DNA of 64,000 nt from Lachnospiraceae bacterium (GCA_028692975.1 JAQUWF010000005.1:1-64000), one strand, 5' to 3'; positions 24,523-34,460 are shown, counted from the first letter of the stretch. The notes: generated from the letters alone by a model not told the origin. Numbers and translations: made by a program.

Positions 24523-26199
24523 CTAGCCTCTGTTTTTGATCCAGGCTGCTTCAAATGGTGTGAGCTGTATCTTATTTTTTACTATATTTCCATTTAGAAG
24601 GTTTATCCCGTAAAGTCCATCCCGTTCAATCTGTACTGTTTCACCGGATACATTGATCAATGCTTCTATACATTCCCCTGATTTTTCATGAATCCGCCTG
24701 ATTGCGAGCACTCTGTCATCCATATCCAGCACTTTCTGTACTGCCTGCGGTGCAAATGCCTTTTCCTGTTTCCTGATATTCAGTCTCCTGAGCATTTCTT
24801 TGAATATCCTGCCTCTGTTCGTATCCCCATCTAATTGTTCTTTTAGGAAATCATAATCAAGCTGTTCCCTGTTGATACGTCGTGGTATGTCAGAGACTGT
24901 CATTCCATAATAATCATTTCTTGAGCCCAGCAGGCTGTGTATATAGATGCCCGGAACTCCCTGCATAGACAATAAGATTGTCTCTGCGGCGAGAAATCTT
25001 CCAATCCTTATTTCATCAGAATCTTCCGGACCTGCCAGCGCATCCTGATAATTGATATTTAATTCATATGGGCTTTTTGTTCCGTCTCCGTTATCTTTAT
25101 AGGAAACTCTCCCTCCGTGCTTCAGCGTTGCTTCCACAAGGAACTCTCTCTGTGTATCATCCAGAATCCCTTCCGTAGGTCTGACTCCGATTCCATCATG
25201 CGAACTCAGGAAGTTAAAAAATGTAACATGTCCTCCTGGCAATTCAAGTCCGGCCATCCATTGTCTCAATATAGAGGCATCACCTTTCAATAAGGAATAC
25301 ATAATGAGCGGCGGTAGCGGAAATTGATATACCAGATCCGCCTCATCTTTGCCATCTCCAAAATAACTGATATTATCTTTGTGTGGCACATTTGTTTCTG
25401 TAATAATCTTTGTTTCCGGAGAATACATTCGCAGGACATCCTTCATCAGCTTAATCAGCTCATGTGTCTGAGGAAGATGCATACATGTTGTCCCCAGCTC
25501 CTTCCACATAAAGCCGATTGCATCCAATCGAATAAACTTCGCTCCCATTCGCCCATACATAATCAGTATATCCAAAATCTCTGCTAAGACATCCGGACTG
25601 TTGAAATTCAGATCAATTTGATCCTCACTAAAGGTTGTCCACACGAACTTGGGGCCTTCTGCCGAATCGAACTCTGTCAGCAGCGGTAATGCCCTCGGTC
25701 TTGTTACTTTACTGTAATCAGCCTCCGGGGCGCAGGTAATAAAATAATCTGTATATGGCTGTTCGCACCGCAGATACTTCTGAAACCAGTCGCTGCTCTT
25801 AGAAATGTGATTGATTACCGCATCAAACATTAACCCGTATTTTTCCGCCAGCATCTCAATCTTTTCCCAGTTGCCCAATACCGGATTAATTTCTTTGTAG
25901 TCTACTACTGAAAACCCATCATCCGATGTGTACGGATACATAGGCAGCAAATGTACGTTGCCTACTGCATCTTTTACATAGGTATCCAAAAAATCACTTA
26001 GAACCTCCAGCGCTGGTACATCTCCGTTGATAATAGAATCACCATATGTAATCAACATGGTGTCTGCCTGTGTCAGTTCCCTGACTTTCGTCTCTGCCAG
26101 TGCGTATTTTTCCAACCGCTTTTCAATCTTCTGCTTTGCCTCAAATGCCTTTTCCTCTGTACCGTAAATAAACTTCAGACGCCTCTCAATTGTCTTCAT
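24523..26199 (-). CDS. GH13_18 sucrose phosphorylase-family enzyme (glucosylglycerate phosphorylase-like)
   Basis: This enzyme has 558 residues, the normal length for GH13 subfamily 18. Visible features are LPMYPYTSDDGFSVVDY, DAVINHIS, the nucleophile region FIRLDAIGF (Asp near 227), the acid/base TETNVPHKDN (Glu near 268) and FNFLSSHDGIGVRP. The family splits sucrose, sucrose 6'-phosphate, glucosylglycerol or glucosylglycerate with phosphate to alpha-glucose 1-phosphate. The operon resembles E. coli ycjMN...TU(W), where YcjM acts on glucosylglycerate, so that substrate is my first guess. The frame opens at 26265, but AAGGAG lies six bases before the ATG at 26199. Confidence 0.88.
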   Translation of the reverse strand: MKTIERRLKFIYGTEEKAFEAKQKIEKRLEKYALAETKVRELTQADTMLITYGDSIINGDVPALEVLSDFLDTYVKDAVGNVHLLPMYPYTSDDGFSVVDYKEINPVLGNWEKIEMLAEKYGLMFDAVINHISKSSDWFQKYLRCEQPYTDYFITCAPEADYSKVTRPRALPLLTEFDSAEGPKFVWTTFSEDQIDLNFNSPDVLAEILDILIMYGRMGAKFIRLDAIGFMWKELGTTCMHLPQTHELIKLMKDVLRMYSPETKIITETNVPHKDNISYFGDGKDEADLVYQFPLPPLIMYSLLKGDASILRQWMAGLELPGGHVTFFNFLSSHDGIGVRPTEGILDDTQREFLVEATLKHGGRVSYKDNGDGTKSPYELNINYQDALAGPEDSDEIRIGRFLAAETILLSMQGVPGIYIHSLLGSRNDYYGMTVSDIPRRINREQLDYDFLKEQLDGDTNRGRIFKEMLRRLNIRKQEKAFAPQAVQKVLDMDDRVLAIRRIHEKSGECIEALINVSGETVQIERDGLYGINLLNGNIVKNKIQLTPFEAAWIKNRG

Positions 26200-26264
26200 T
26201 GAGCTCTCCTTTTTTATATTTTCCATCGTTGTCCTTGTCTTAAGTTCTTTCTTGCCGCCTTTCA

Positions 26265-26278
26265 TGACAACGTTGTCA
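26265..26278. promoter_or_regulatory. LacI-type operator
   Basis: The perfect 14-bp palindrome TGACAACGTTGTCA lies between the LacI gene and the GH13_18 gene. A related half (ACGTTGTCA, near 27333-27341) lies upstream of the LacI gene, and another partial CGTTGTC lies near 26227. This fits repression of the operon and of the regulator itself. Confidence 0.75.
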
Positions 26279-26293
26279 ATCTTTGGTAAAAAA

Positions 26294-26314
26294 AATCTAC
26301 TTCTCAGGTAGATT
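26294..26314. terminator. Terminator of the LacI gene
   Basis: AATCTAC/GTAGATT stem followed by eight T residues in minus-strand sense. The LacI stop codon lies inside the hairpin. Confidence 0.75.
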
Positions 26315-27308
26315 TTCTTTCTATAATTTTGGTTGGGAACTTAAATCTCTTCTTTTTATTTGAATCTTTCCCATTTTCAATCTCTCCTACAACAAAATCC
26401 ATACAACACTTTGCAAGAATATCAAAATCCTGCGCTACCGTAGAAATAGGGGGATAATAAAACTCTCCCAGCGGAATGTTGTCAATCCCAAGAACAGCTA
26501 TATCTCCCGGAATCTCTAATCCTCTTTCATAGATTCCGCGGTAAACCCCCAACGCCCGCTCATCACCTGATACAAAGAATGCTTCTATGTCATATGCTTC
26601 CAACACTTCTTTCGACTTGCGGTAAGCCTTTTCCACCGTATCAATGCCTGCAAATATATGATATTCGGCATCCATGCTTTGCATGATCCGCTCAAATCCT
26701 TCGATACGGAGCTGCGTAGACAAAAACTTCTTTTCACCGATAAATAAAGCAACCTTACGGTATCCCTGCTCTATGAGGTACTTCCCGCCATTATATCCTA
26801 CATCAAAATTATCCAGGCTGACTGATGGAACATCCTGATCCTCGGATTCCCCAAATATTACATATGGAATGTTATGCATTTCAAAGTATTCAACTCTGGG
26901 GTCATTGAGAATATTCTCCAAAAGTATTACACCGTCAGCAAGTCCGCTGGAAATGAGATAAAACCCATCTGTCTCATCTTCCTCAAAACGCTCACTATTA
27001 GACGGGGAAAGTACAACCTTCATGTTCCTCTGCTTCGCATACTGAAACAGATATTTCAATATAATATTATGCCAAATACTAAGATGTTCTTCATGATGAC
27101 GGTCTGTAAAGACTACAATAATGTTGGTTCTGTTTCCCTTAAGTCCCTTTGCCAGCATATTGACCTGATAGCCGGTCTTCTTCATAGCAGCATAGACCTT
27201 TGCTTTTGTCTCTTCACTAACATGTGGGTTATTGTTCATCACCCGGGAAACTGTCTTGATTGAAACGCCGCTTTCTTCAGCCACATCAATAATCGTTGCT
27301 TTTTTCAT
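26304..27308 (-). CDS. LacI-family transcriptional repressor
   Basis: This is a 334-residue LacI/GalR regulator. The helix-turn-helix TIIDVAEESGVSIKTVSRVMNN and hinge (NMLAKGLKGNRTNIIVV) are clear, followed by a periplasmic-binding-protein-like ligand domain (EAFFVSGDERALGVYRG, VLGIDNIPLGEFYYPPIST). The start is placed at the ATG at 27308, since the GTG at 27320 has no spacing from the AAAGGA ribosome site. It heads the phosphorylase operon and should bind the palindrome at 26265. It occupies the role of E. coli YcjW. Confidence 0.92.
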   Translation of the reverse strand: MKKATIIDVAEESGVSIKTVSRVMNNNPHVSEETKAKVYAAMKKTGYQVNMLAKGLKGNRTNIIVVFTDRHHEEHLSIWHNIILKYLFQYAKQRNMKVVLSPSNSERFEEDETDGFYLISSGLADGVILLENILNDPRVEYFEMHNIPYVIFGESEDQDVPSVSLDNFDVGYNGGKYLIEQGYRKVALFIGEKKFLSTQLRIEGFERIMQSMDAEYHIFAGIDTVEKAYRKSKEVLEAYDIEAFFVSGDERALGVYRGIYERGLEIPGDIAVLGIDNIPLGEFYYPPISTVAQDFDILAKCCMDFVVGEIENGKDSNKKKRFKFPTKIIERKST

Positions 27309-27540
27309 AGTCCTTCTCACTTCCTTTGTCCTACGTTGTCATTATATATAATACCGTCGCAAAAAGCAAGACATTCCAACCATATCCAGAATTTTTGTAA
27401 AATGCAGACAAGAATGAGTTGTGATTTTTAGGTGTTTTTCACAACTCATCCAAGTTTGCTCAAAATATATAAAGATTACTTTCTTTTTCTCTGATAATCC
27501 CTGTTTGTCAAGAAATTATCTGCGAATTTGGCTGAATCTG

Positions 27541-28836
27541 TCAGATACAAAATGCTGCATAAAGAGGGACGATCTTTTTATTGTCCTCAAATCCAAAGTT
27601 TTTAGCCGAAAGCTTAATCGCATAAGTTGGCTTATAGGTTTCCATATACACGTTCAAACTCTTAGCCCTGGTGTTGTCAGCGCTCTTGACCTCAATAGGG
27701 ATGAGTTCTCCTTCACGCTGAATAACAAAATCAATTTCTGCTCCACGCTTGGATTCCCAATAGTAAGTGTTGTATCCATTTGTTGTGAGCTGCACATTGA
27801 CATAATTCTCAGCCATACCACCCTTAAAGTCATTCAGTTCCTCAACCATATAAAGAATATCGTTTGCAGCCAAGTCCTTTTTTGCACACAGCAGACCCAA
27901 ATCTGAAACATAGATTTTGAATGCATCAATATCACGGTAGTTCCCAAGAGGTTTCTTGATTTGCTCTGTCTTGTATACCTGCGACACAATACCCGACAGG
28001 CAGAGCCACTCAATAGCATTTTCAAATTCGGAAGCCCTACCGCCTTTTTTCATCAATTTGTATTGAAAACGAGTATTTTTCTTGGAGAGCTGAACAGTAA
28101 TGTTATCGTAGGCAAGCCTTGTTTTCTTGATTTCATTCAAGTTGTTGTACTTGCTCATATCGTTCAGATAGCTTACAAGAATAGTATCCTGAATATGGCG
28201 GACAAGAATATAATCCTTTGTTTCTGCAAACTGCAGTACACATTCCGGCATACCTCCGATAATCAGATATTGACGGTAAAGCTGCATAGCGGCATCATGC
28301 AAAGCAGACGGCATTGGCTCATTGTCTGCAAAGCAGTCTTTGATTTTACTTACCAACACTTCCTCGCCCAAAGCTAACAAAAATTCCTCCATATCCATAG
28401 GGTAGAGAGTCTTCATATCAACCTTTCCCACGGGAAAAGAGAACCTGGCTCTGTTGACTGCCACACCGAGTAAACTGCCTGCAACAATAATATGATAATC
28501 TGGCGCGTCCTCGCAGAAATATTTCAGGCTTGTCAATGCTCTTTCGCAAAGCTGCACCTCATCAAAGACGATCAGGGTTTTTTCCTTGACTATGGTTTGC
28601 CCTGCAATATGCGAAAGAATGGGTATCAAATAATCTGGGCTGATATTCTCATCAAAGGTTTCGTTCAGCTTTGGATTTGTTTCAAAGTTAAAATACGCAA
28701 CATTCTCATAATGCGTGCGCCCGAACTCCAGTATTGAGTAAGTCTTGCCTACTTGTCTTGCCCCCTGTATAATAAGTGGCTTGCGGTGTCCGCTTTCCTT
28801 CCATGCTTCTAAAAACCCCATAATTTTTCTATACAT
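27541..28836 (-). CDS. AAA+ ATPase with C-terminal DUF4143 domain
   Basis: This 431-residue protein has Walker A GARQVGKTYS (about 25-34), Walker B LIVFDEVQLC, sensor VAGSLLGVAV and a DUF4143 nuclease-like C-terminus (AENYVNVQLTTNGYNTYYWESKRGAEIDFVIQ; key part AEIDFVI...IPIEVKS). The C-terminal D...E-x-K pattern resembles PD-(D/E)XK nucleases. The family is widespread and of unknown role, sometimes with toxin-like or mobile behaviour. Two relatives lie at 35939 (broken) and 38930. It has its own Shine-Dalgarno (AAGGAGGG). The 230 bases downstream (27309-27540) hold only the LacI promoter region. Confidence 0.88.
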   Translation of the reverse strand: MYRKIMGFLEAWKESGHRKPLIIQGARQVGKTYSILEFGRTHYENVAYFNFETNPKLNETFDENISPDYLIPILSHIAGQTIVKEKTLIVFDEVQLCERALTSLKYFCEDAPDYHIIVAGSLLGVAVNRARFSFPVGKVDMKTLYPMDMEEFLLALGEEVLVSKIKDCFADNEPMPSALHDAAMQLYRQYLIIGGMPECVLQFAETKDYILVRHIQDTILVSYLNDMSKYNNLNEIKKTRLAYDNITVQLSKKNTRFQYKLMKKGGRASEFENAIEWLCLSGIVSQVYKTEQIKKPLGNYRDIDAFKIYVSDLGLLCAKKDLAANDILYMVEELNDFKGGMAENYVNVQLTTNGYNTYYWESKRGAEIDFVIQREGELIPIEVKSADNTRAKSLNVYMETYKPTYAIKLSAKNFGFEDNKKIVPLYAAFCI

Positions 28837-28996
28837 TAATCATCCCTCCTTAAAGGTATTGACTATAGTATAACACGTATTCATGTAAATATAAATGATT
28901 TTTCTTTTTATTTTCACACAATTATACATGAATATTTTTTATTATTCAACATATTTTTACACGTATATGCATTCTCAAATTACTTTCAAAAACAAA

Positions 28997-29037
28997 AGAC
29001 GATCTACCTCCCATAAAAAATGAAATGTAGACCGTCT
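28997..29037 (-). terminator. Terminator of the four-gene signalling operon
   Basis: AGACGGTCTAC pairs with GTAGATCGTCT (one mismatch or wobble) and is followed by TTTTGTTTT in minus-strand sense, eight bases past the last stop codon. The rest of 28837-28996 is A+T-rich with no gene. Confidence 0.75.
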
Positions 29038-29044
29038 GCTTTTG

Positions 29045-30904
29045 TTATTTATCTGTATTCCATTCAAGGGTAATCCTGCCATCCTTTGCAGGGGTAATCG
29101 TGCCAGCCTTTTGAATAGCCGCTGTCATCAAATCCTTATTTTTACCAGCATCTTCGAAGGTTTGCGCAATGCCGGTGATATATGTCTCATCGATGGCTTT
29201 TGGCCACGCGGCAACTGTATAGGTCTTTCTGTCATCAATCTCTGTGCCATCTGCCAGAGTGACAGAAACAACATTTTTATCTGCTTCTGCCCACGGAGCA
29301 TAGGTCACTTTCAGACCGGACACCCCATACAGAATGTTCACCTCATTGCCAGCAATGATGGGATGCTCTAATAGTTCTTTCAGTTTTGCACCGGTTATCT
29401 CATAGGTTGTCAATCGTGCATCGCCATCAAATCCTTTTTGCGTAAAACGCTCCGGCAGCACAATGTCACCTTTGAAAATCTGTGCGATATTTCCGCAGTA
29501 AAAACTCTTATTGGGTACAAGTGCAATGTCTGCACCGGCAGCATCACGAAGAACATCTGCGTTGTAATTGCTGGTATCCAATACCGTAAATGTTTCACTG
29601 GCAGTTCCAATGGGAGCTTCCGACAATCCTTCAAAAGGATCATTATTTTTAGCAGCTTCATCGATTGCTGCAGCCAATTCCTCAAAGGGAATCTCACCGG
29701 CTGCATATTGCTCAACGGTAGGAAGAAGTGCATCGCTTCCAAAGTATTTTGCAAAGAAAATATTTCCGCCATTGATACAATCAGAGACATCCTGTGACAT
29801 TGCCGTGATATTTTGCTGATAGGATGTCAACGTGCTGACACCTGAAATCACCTGAAAGATTGCGTCCTGACCTTCATTTGTACTGATGTAATCAATCGTA
29901 GCATTGATTATATCTTTTTTGGCCTTATCCTCCATAGATGTTTTATTCACAGAAAGGTTTACCCCGGGAACAACCTGCATAACTCGCTGGTTCGCCTCCG
30001 TCGTAGGGAATCCAATAAAGCCAATTTCGGCATCCGGCTTTTCCGATTCAACCAATGCGATAATATCCAGGTTGCAAGGCATCATTGCGATTTTGCCACT
30101 ATACAAATCCTTGCGATTGGTTGTTGCGCTGGAATAAAAATCATCCGCCGTTACAATGCCTTTGTCGTAAAGTTTTTTTAATACTTCACTGGACGGCTGC
30201 AGAATATCCGCACTGGAAGTCTTTCCTTCCACGAAACTATTGTATGTATTTCGCTCCTCAGCCGAAGCAAATGTTTCATTGTAACCCAACCCGAACAGTA
30301 ATGACTCCACTGTTGTGTAATACTTCATACAAGTAACCATCGGCCGAATACCTGTTTCATCAATCGTGTCACACAAAGCATACAGTTCATCTAAGGTAGC
30401 CGGAACATTCCAACCATTCTGCTTGAATAAATCTTTGTTATAGGCAATACCGAATGTGGTGTTGCTTACCGGGATCTGATATAAATGTCCCCCAACTGTA
30501 ATCGCCTGCAGGGAAGATAAATTATATCTGCCTGCATAACTTTCACCACCAAGGTCATATAAGAAATCATTTTCCGGAATGGTCTGATTCGTCAGGAACA
30601 TATCGGGCAGAGCGCCATTGTCTGCTAAGACTTTTATGTATGACAGCTGCTTGTCACCGGCGCTGCACTCATCAAAGACAAAATCAACCTCCGGGAACTT
30701 TTCTTCCAAAGATAACTCCAGCTTTGTATGATCAAATGTATAGAATTTCCCCACAGTTATAACGGTCTTGTCTATTGCGATCGCTTCATAGCTTATTATG
30801 TCATTCTTCGGAGTATAGGCACCTCCGGTTTTTGTTGATGCGCAGCCTGACAGCAGGACGCTGGTCATACAGAGTATTGCGATTACTTTTCTTTTGAATC
30901 TCAT
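29045..30904 (-). CDS. Lipoprotein: solute-binding domain fused to a 5'-nucleotidase C-terminal domain
   Basis: This 619-residue lipoprotein has lipobox LLSGC (Cys21). Residues about 45-430 form an extracellular solute-binding fold (AYNKDLFKQNGWNVPATLDELYAL, ISGVSTLTS). Residues about 450-605 resemble the 5'-nucleotidase C-terminal domain (VLRDAAGADIALVPN, TYEITGAKLKELLEH, YGVSGLKVTYAPW, KTYTVAAWPKAI). The metallophosphoesterase domain that normally accompanies the latter is absent, so it should bind rather than cut its ligand. It overlaps the end of the membrane kinase gene by four bases (ATGA), so it is likely the periplasmic-type ligand receptor for that kinase. Confidence 0.85.
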   Translation of the reverse strand: MRFKRKVIAILCMTSVLLSGCASTKTGGAYTPKNDIISYEAIAIDKTVITVGKFYTFDHTKLELSLEEKFPEVDFVFDECSAGDKQLSYIKVLADNGALPDMFLTNQTIPENDFLYDLGGESYAGRYNLSSLQAITVGGHLYQIPVSNTTFGIAYNKDLFKQNGWNVPATLDELYALCDTIDETGIRPMVTCMKYYTTVESLLFGLGYNETFASAEERNTYNSFVEGKTSSADILQPSSEVLKKLYDKGIVTADDFYSSATTNRKDLYSGKIAMMPCNLDIIALVESEKPDAEIGFIGFPTTEANQRVMQVVPGVNLSVNKTSMEDKAKKDIINATIDYISTNEGQDAIFQVISGVSTLTSYQQNITAMSQDVSDCINGGNIFFAKYFGSDALLPTVEQYAAGEIPFEELAAAIDEAAKNNDPFEGLSEAPIGTASETFTVLDTSNYNADVLRDAAGADIALVPNKSFYCGNIAQIFKGDIVLPERFTQKGFDGDARLTTYEITGAKLKELLEHPIIAGNEVNILYGVSGLKVTYAPWAEADKNVVSVTLADGTEIDDRKTYTVAAWPKAIDETYITGIAQTFEDAGKNKDLMTAAIQKAGTITPAKDGRITLEWNTDK

Positions 30905-33114
30905 GATTTATTTTCTCCCTTAACAACCCTCATCAGAACTTTTTTCAGTTCAACAACATCTACCGGTTTAGCCAGGTGCATTTGCATACCTGCTTCGATA
31001 GATGCTTTCATATCTTCTTCAAACGCATTCGCCGAAAGCGCAATGATTGGAATTGTTTGTGCATCTGCCTTGTCCAAATATCGAATTGCTTTTGTAGCTT
31101 CCAGGCCGTCCATAATCGGCATCTTAATGTCCATCAGTATGAAAGAATAGTAATCCACCTCCGAAGAACAGAACTTATCAACACCAATCTGGCCATTCTC
31201 CGCAGCGTCAACGATCAATTCCATTTTTTCTAAAAGTTTTGTAATGATTTGACGGTTAATTGGATGATCTTCCACAAGCAGTATGTGTTTTCCACTCAAG
31301 GCTGCTTTTAAAACTGCTTCAGAAACCGTCTCTTCTTGTTCTTTCTGAACTTTCTCTTCTTTTTCTACTCTTTGAAGTGGTAACAGGATTTCAAAACGAC
31401 TGCCAACATTCTTCTTGCTGGTGACAGTAACCGTACCGCCCATCATCTTTACCAGATTGTAAACGATGGAAAGCCCCAGCCCGCTGCCGGTAATAGCCGA
31501 ATTCGTCATAGAATTTTTTTCCTGCTCAAAAGGAGTAAAAATATGCTGTATATATTCTTCGCTCATGCCCACACCAGTGTCCTCAACAGCAAAACTGATC
31601 TGGTCTATTTGATCATCAAGTGGAGTTCGTCCTACAGATAACAAAACCGTACCATCTGGCGGTGTAAACTTGATTGCATTACTCACAAGATTCATAAGGC
31701 ACTGTCTAATTCGTACTGAATCACCCATATAGTCTGTACTGAATTTTTCTTTTTCTTCATAAGTGAATTTAATGCTGGCATCTAAAGCGGTTTGGCTTTC
31801 CATTTGCATCACATGATTTACTATTTCATCTAAATCAATGCGATCGTTATTGATTTTCATTTTTCCAGCCTCAATACGACTCATATCCAACACAGCATTA
31901 ATAAGTGAAATCAGATATTTATTTGATGCCTGCGCCTTGATAATGCAGTCATATACCATATCCTTATCATCAATAGATTCCAGCGCAAGCTCATGTAAGC
32001 CAACCACCGCATTGAGTGGAGTACGAATATCGTGAGACATTTTATTCATAAAATCGCTTTTAGCTGCTGCTTTTACGAACTGGACCTGCACATCTCGTCC
32101 TTTTCGCATCAGGTTGTACTGATTATAAAACAGAATGATTCCTCCTGCCATGCAAACCACCGCCACCGCTATCATTAGATAGGTAAGCCCTGCGTAGGTG
32201 TCTTCTGCTGTAATGGAAGTTGGCACAGTTACAAGCAGTTCATACTCTTCTGTACTTGGCATGGCTAAAACAAGCCAGCTTATATTGTCTGCAACGTATG
32301 TAGTCTGATACTCTTCGTTGGAGGAAATTGCTGTTTTCAATTCAGCATACTGTTCTTCTTCTATACCGGCATTTTTTAACGACGAATAAACCGTGTATCC
32401 CTGAAACAAACTTTCTGAAGTAACATTGTCCGGGTGCATCACGATAACGCCCTCGCGGTCTACAATATAACTGCTGCCCAGATGATTATATAGCGATACT
32501 GTCGTTGTATCAGCAAATGTTTTTGTGGGAACGAGTCTGCACAGCCCGATTATCGTTCGTCCGGAAATCTCCAGATTACCCAGTGAATGCGTAAACGCCC
32601 AATAGTCCCCTCTGCCTTGAACAGAAACAAAACTGGAAAATGTATCCTCTTCTCGCAAAATTCTCTCTGTGATGCGGCTGTCTTCCACCATGACCGCAGT
32701 ATCACCGCTCATGGTAAAAAAGTTCCCCTCCTGATCAAGCAAAAGCCATTCTTCCGGCCCTTCAAAATAATCCGAAAGATTATCATTGACTTCACGGTTT
32801 TCTTTGGAAATCACATTTACAACGGCATCAACCTGCGCTCGGTAGGTGTCTTGCAGCTGAGATATTCTCTCAGTCAGCAAATACCCGATTTGATCAACAG
32901 CTTCTACACGTTCTTCTTGTACCGAATTTCTCAGCCTTTGATTAAACAAAACCAAAAATGTAATACTGCATGCAAGAACACACAGCAGCACAATATTTAC
33001 AAACACTTCTTTATGGTTACCGACAAACACTATAAATCTGTTCTTTTTAGCTCGATCGCTTTTATCTTCTGTCATGCGTTTGCCCTCACATTTTCTAAAA
33101 TCTTGCTCCATCAC
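30901..33114 (-). CDS. Membrane-bound hybrid histidine kinase
   Basis: This kinase has 737 residues. Transmembrane helix 1 (about 37-57) and helix 2 (about 308-330) enclose an extracellular Cache-like sensor (about 60-305, with SYIVDREGVIVMHP). The cytoplasmic part has HisKA with His361 (MSHDIRTPLN), an HATPase domain (NLVSNAIKF, DTGVGM, GSGLGLSI) and a receiver domain (about 615-730; LMDIKMP supplies the phospho-Asp). No DNA-binding output is present. The start is uncertain: GTG 33114, ATG 33111 or ATG 33075 (with GAGGG seven bases upstream). It overlaps the preceding soluble kinase gene and the following lipoprotein gene. Confidence 0.87.
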   Translation of the reverse strand: MMEQDFRKCEGKRMTEDKSDRAKKNRFIVFVGNHKEVFVNIVLLCVLACSITFLVLFNQRLRNSVQEERVEAVDQIGYLLTERISQLQDTYRAQVDAVVNVISKENREVNDNLSDYFEGPEEWLLLDQEGNFFTMSGDTAVMVEDSRITERILREEDTFSSFVSVQGRGDYWAFTHSLGNLEISGRTIIGLCRLVPTKTFADTTTVSLYNHLGSSYIVDREGVIVMHPDNVTSESLFQGYTVYSSLKNAGIEEEQYAELKTAISSNEEYQTTYVADNISWLVLAMPSTEEYELLVTVPTSITAEDTYAGLTYLMIAVAVVCMAGGIILFYNQYNLMRKGRDVQVQFVKAAAKSDFMNKMSHDIRTPLNAVVGLHELALESIDDKDMVYDCIIKAQASNKYLISLINAVLDMSRIEAGKMKINNDRIDLDEIVNHVMQMESQTALDASIKFTYEEKEKFSTDYMGDSVRIRQCLMNLVSNAIKFTPPDGTVLLSVGRTPLDDQIDQISFAVEDTGVGMSEEYIQHIFTPFEQEKNSMTNSAITGSGLGLSIVYNLVKMMGGTVTVTSKKNVGSRFEILLPLQRVEKEEKVQKEQEETVSEAVLKAALSGKHILLVEDHPINRQIITKLLEKMELIVDAAENGQIGVDKFCSSEVDYYSFILMDIKMPIMDGLEATKAIRYLDKADAQTIPIIALSANAFEEDMKASIEAGMQMHLAKPVDVVELKKVLMRVVKGENKS

Positions 33115-34460
33115 ATAAATTTCTCCAGTGTTTCGTAAAGTTCTGCCGGTTTTATGGGCTTTGCCAGATGAGCATTCATCCCTGCTTTCAAGCTCTCCTG
33201 TATATCCTTTGGATATGCATTAGCTGATATGGCGATAATCGGAATAATGGCTGCATCCGTCCTGTCCATACTGCGAATTGCACCCGCAGCTTCCAGCCCT
33301 GACATCTCCGGCATCCGAATATCCATAAGAACAGCGTCAAAACTTCCTATGGGAGATGCCGCAAACAGTTCGACTGCCACCTTTCCATTTACTGCGTGAA
33401 TCACATTTATCTTTTTCTTTTCCAGCAGTTTTCGGGCAATCTGTGCATTTAACGGATGATCCTCTGCAAGCAGAATATTCTTTCCGGCTAAAGATTCTTC
33501 CGCATGTTTCTGCTCACGATACTCCCCGGCTTCCGGTATGTTTATCTGACTTTTTACTGCCAGATCAAAGGTCATCTTCACGCTTACAATGGTTCCTTTT
33601 CCCTTTTGACTCTCGATCTGTATTGTTCCGCCCATCTGCTCCAGCAGTCGTTTGGCTATGCAGAGTCCGAGTCCGCTTCCTTTCAATTCCGGGCTAATGC
33701 CATTATCTTCCTGGGCAAACGGTTCAAAGATATGTTTCTGAAACGCTTGAGACATTCCGATTCCATTATCCTCAACACGATATACGGCAGAGATTCTTTT
33801 CTTAACATCATTAAGCCTTACATCATAGGCTCCCATGCTGATTTTCCCACCAGGCGGTGTGTATATGACCGCATTGGAAATAATGTTAAAAAATATCTGT
33901 TTCAACCGCTGCTTGTCTGTCATGACGATAGGATTCAGAGATGGTCTTTCCACCTCCAGCACAATATCTTTCGCCGTACACTGAGCCTGGAACAAAGTCG
34001 CCATCTCCATAAGAAACTCATTGTAGCTATACGGCTCTGGCCTCAATACGACTGCATCCTTCTCCGCCTTATCCATATCCAGAATATCATTGATAAGCCC
34101 CAGCATATAATTACTGGCAGATGAAATATGAGTCATGTTTTCCCGAACAGCCTCCGGATTATCAGCTTCATCCAGTGTAGCCGCTGTCAATCCCATGATA
34201 ACATTCATCGGTGTCCGCAGATCATGACTCATCCGTGACATAAACTCCATTTTTGCCTTTCCGGCTTTTTCCGATACCTCCAATGCAATCCGCAATTCTT
34301 CATTTTGCTTTAGTTCTTCCTGCATTCTTCTGGATTCCATCAGCGCACGGTTCAGTTCTCTCTGCATATTGATCATCTGATTATTCATCTTCTGCATCTC
34401 TTCCAGATAAAACTGTTCTTCCGTAATATCTGTTTTTACGAAATGTTCATCTGTGCCCAT
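33111..34460 (-). CDS. Soluble hybrid histidine kinase
   Basis: This kinase has 449 residues and no membrane helix. An N-terminal coiled coil of about 60 residues leads to HisKA (MSHDLRTPMNVIMG, His79), an HATPase domain (NIISNAVIYTPPGG, DNGIGM, GSGLGLCIAK) and a C-terminal receiver (LLAEDHPLN, LMDIRMPEMSGL). There is no PAS or other input domain. The gene starts inside the end of the cobalamin-sensor gene (25-base overlap), which suggests that protein supplies the input. The frame opens at 34505, but AAGGGG before the ATG at 34460 marks the likely start. Confidence 0.87.
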   Translation of the reverse strand: MGTDEHFVKTDITEEQFYLEEMQKMNNQMINMQRELNRALMESRRMQEELKQNEELRIALEVSEKAGKAKMEFMSRMSHDLRTPMNVIMGLTAATLDEADNPEAVRENMTHISSASNYMLGLINDILDMDKAEKDAVVLRPEPYSYNEFLMEMATLFQAQCTAKDIVLEVERPSLNPIVMTDKQRLKQIFFNIISNAVIYTPPGGKISMGAYDVRLNDVKKRISAVYRVEDNGIGMSQAFQKHIFEPFAQEDNGISPELKGSGLGLCIAKRLLEQMGGTIQIESQKGKGTIVSVKMTFDLAVKSQINIPEAGEYREQKHAEESLAGKNILLAEDHPLNAQIARKLLEKKKINVIHAVNGKVAVELFAASPIGSFDAVLMDIRMPEMSGLEAAGAIRSMDRTDAAIIPIIAISANAYPKDIQESLKAGMNAHLAKPIKPAELYETLEKFM

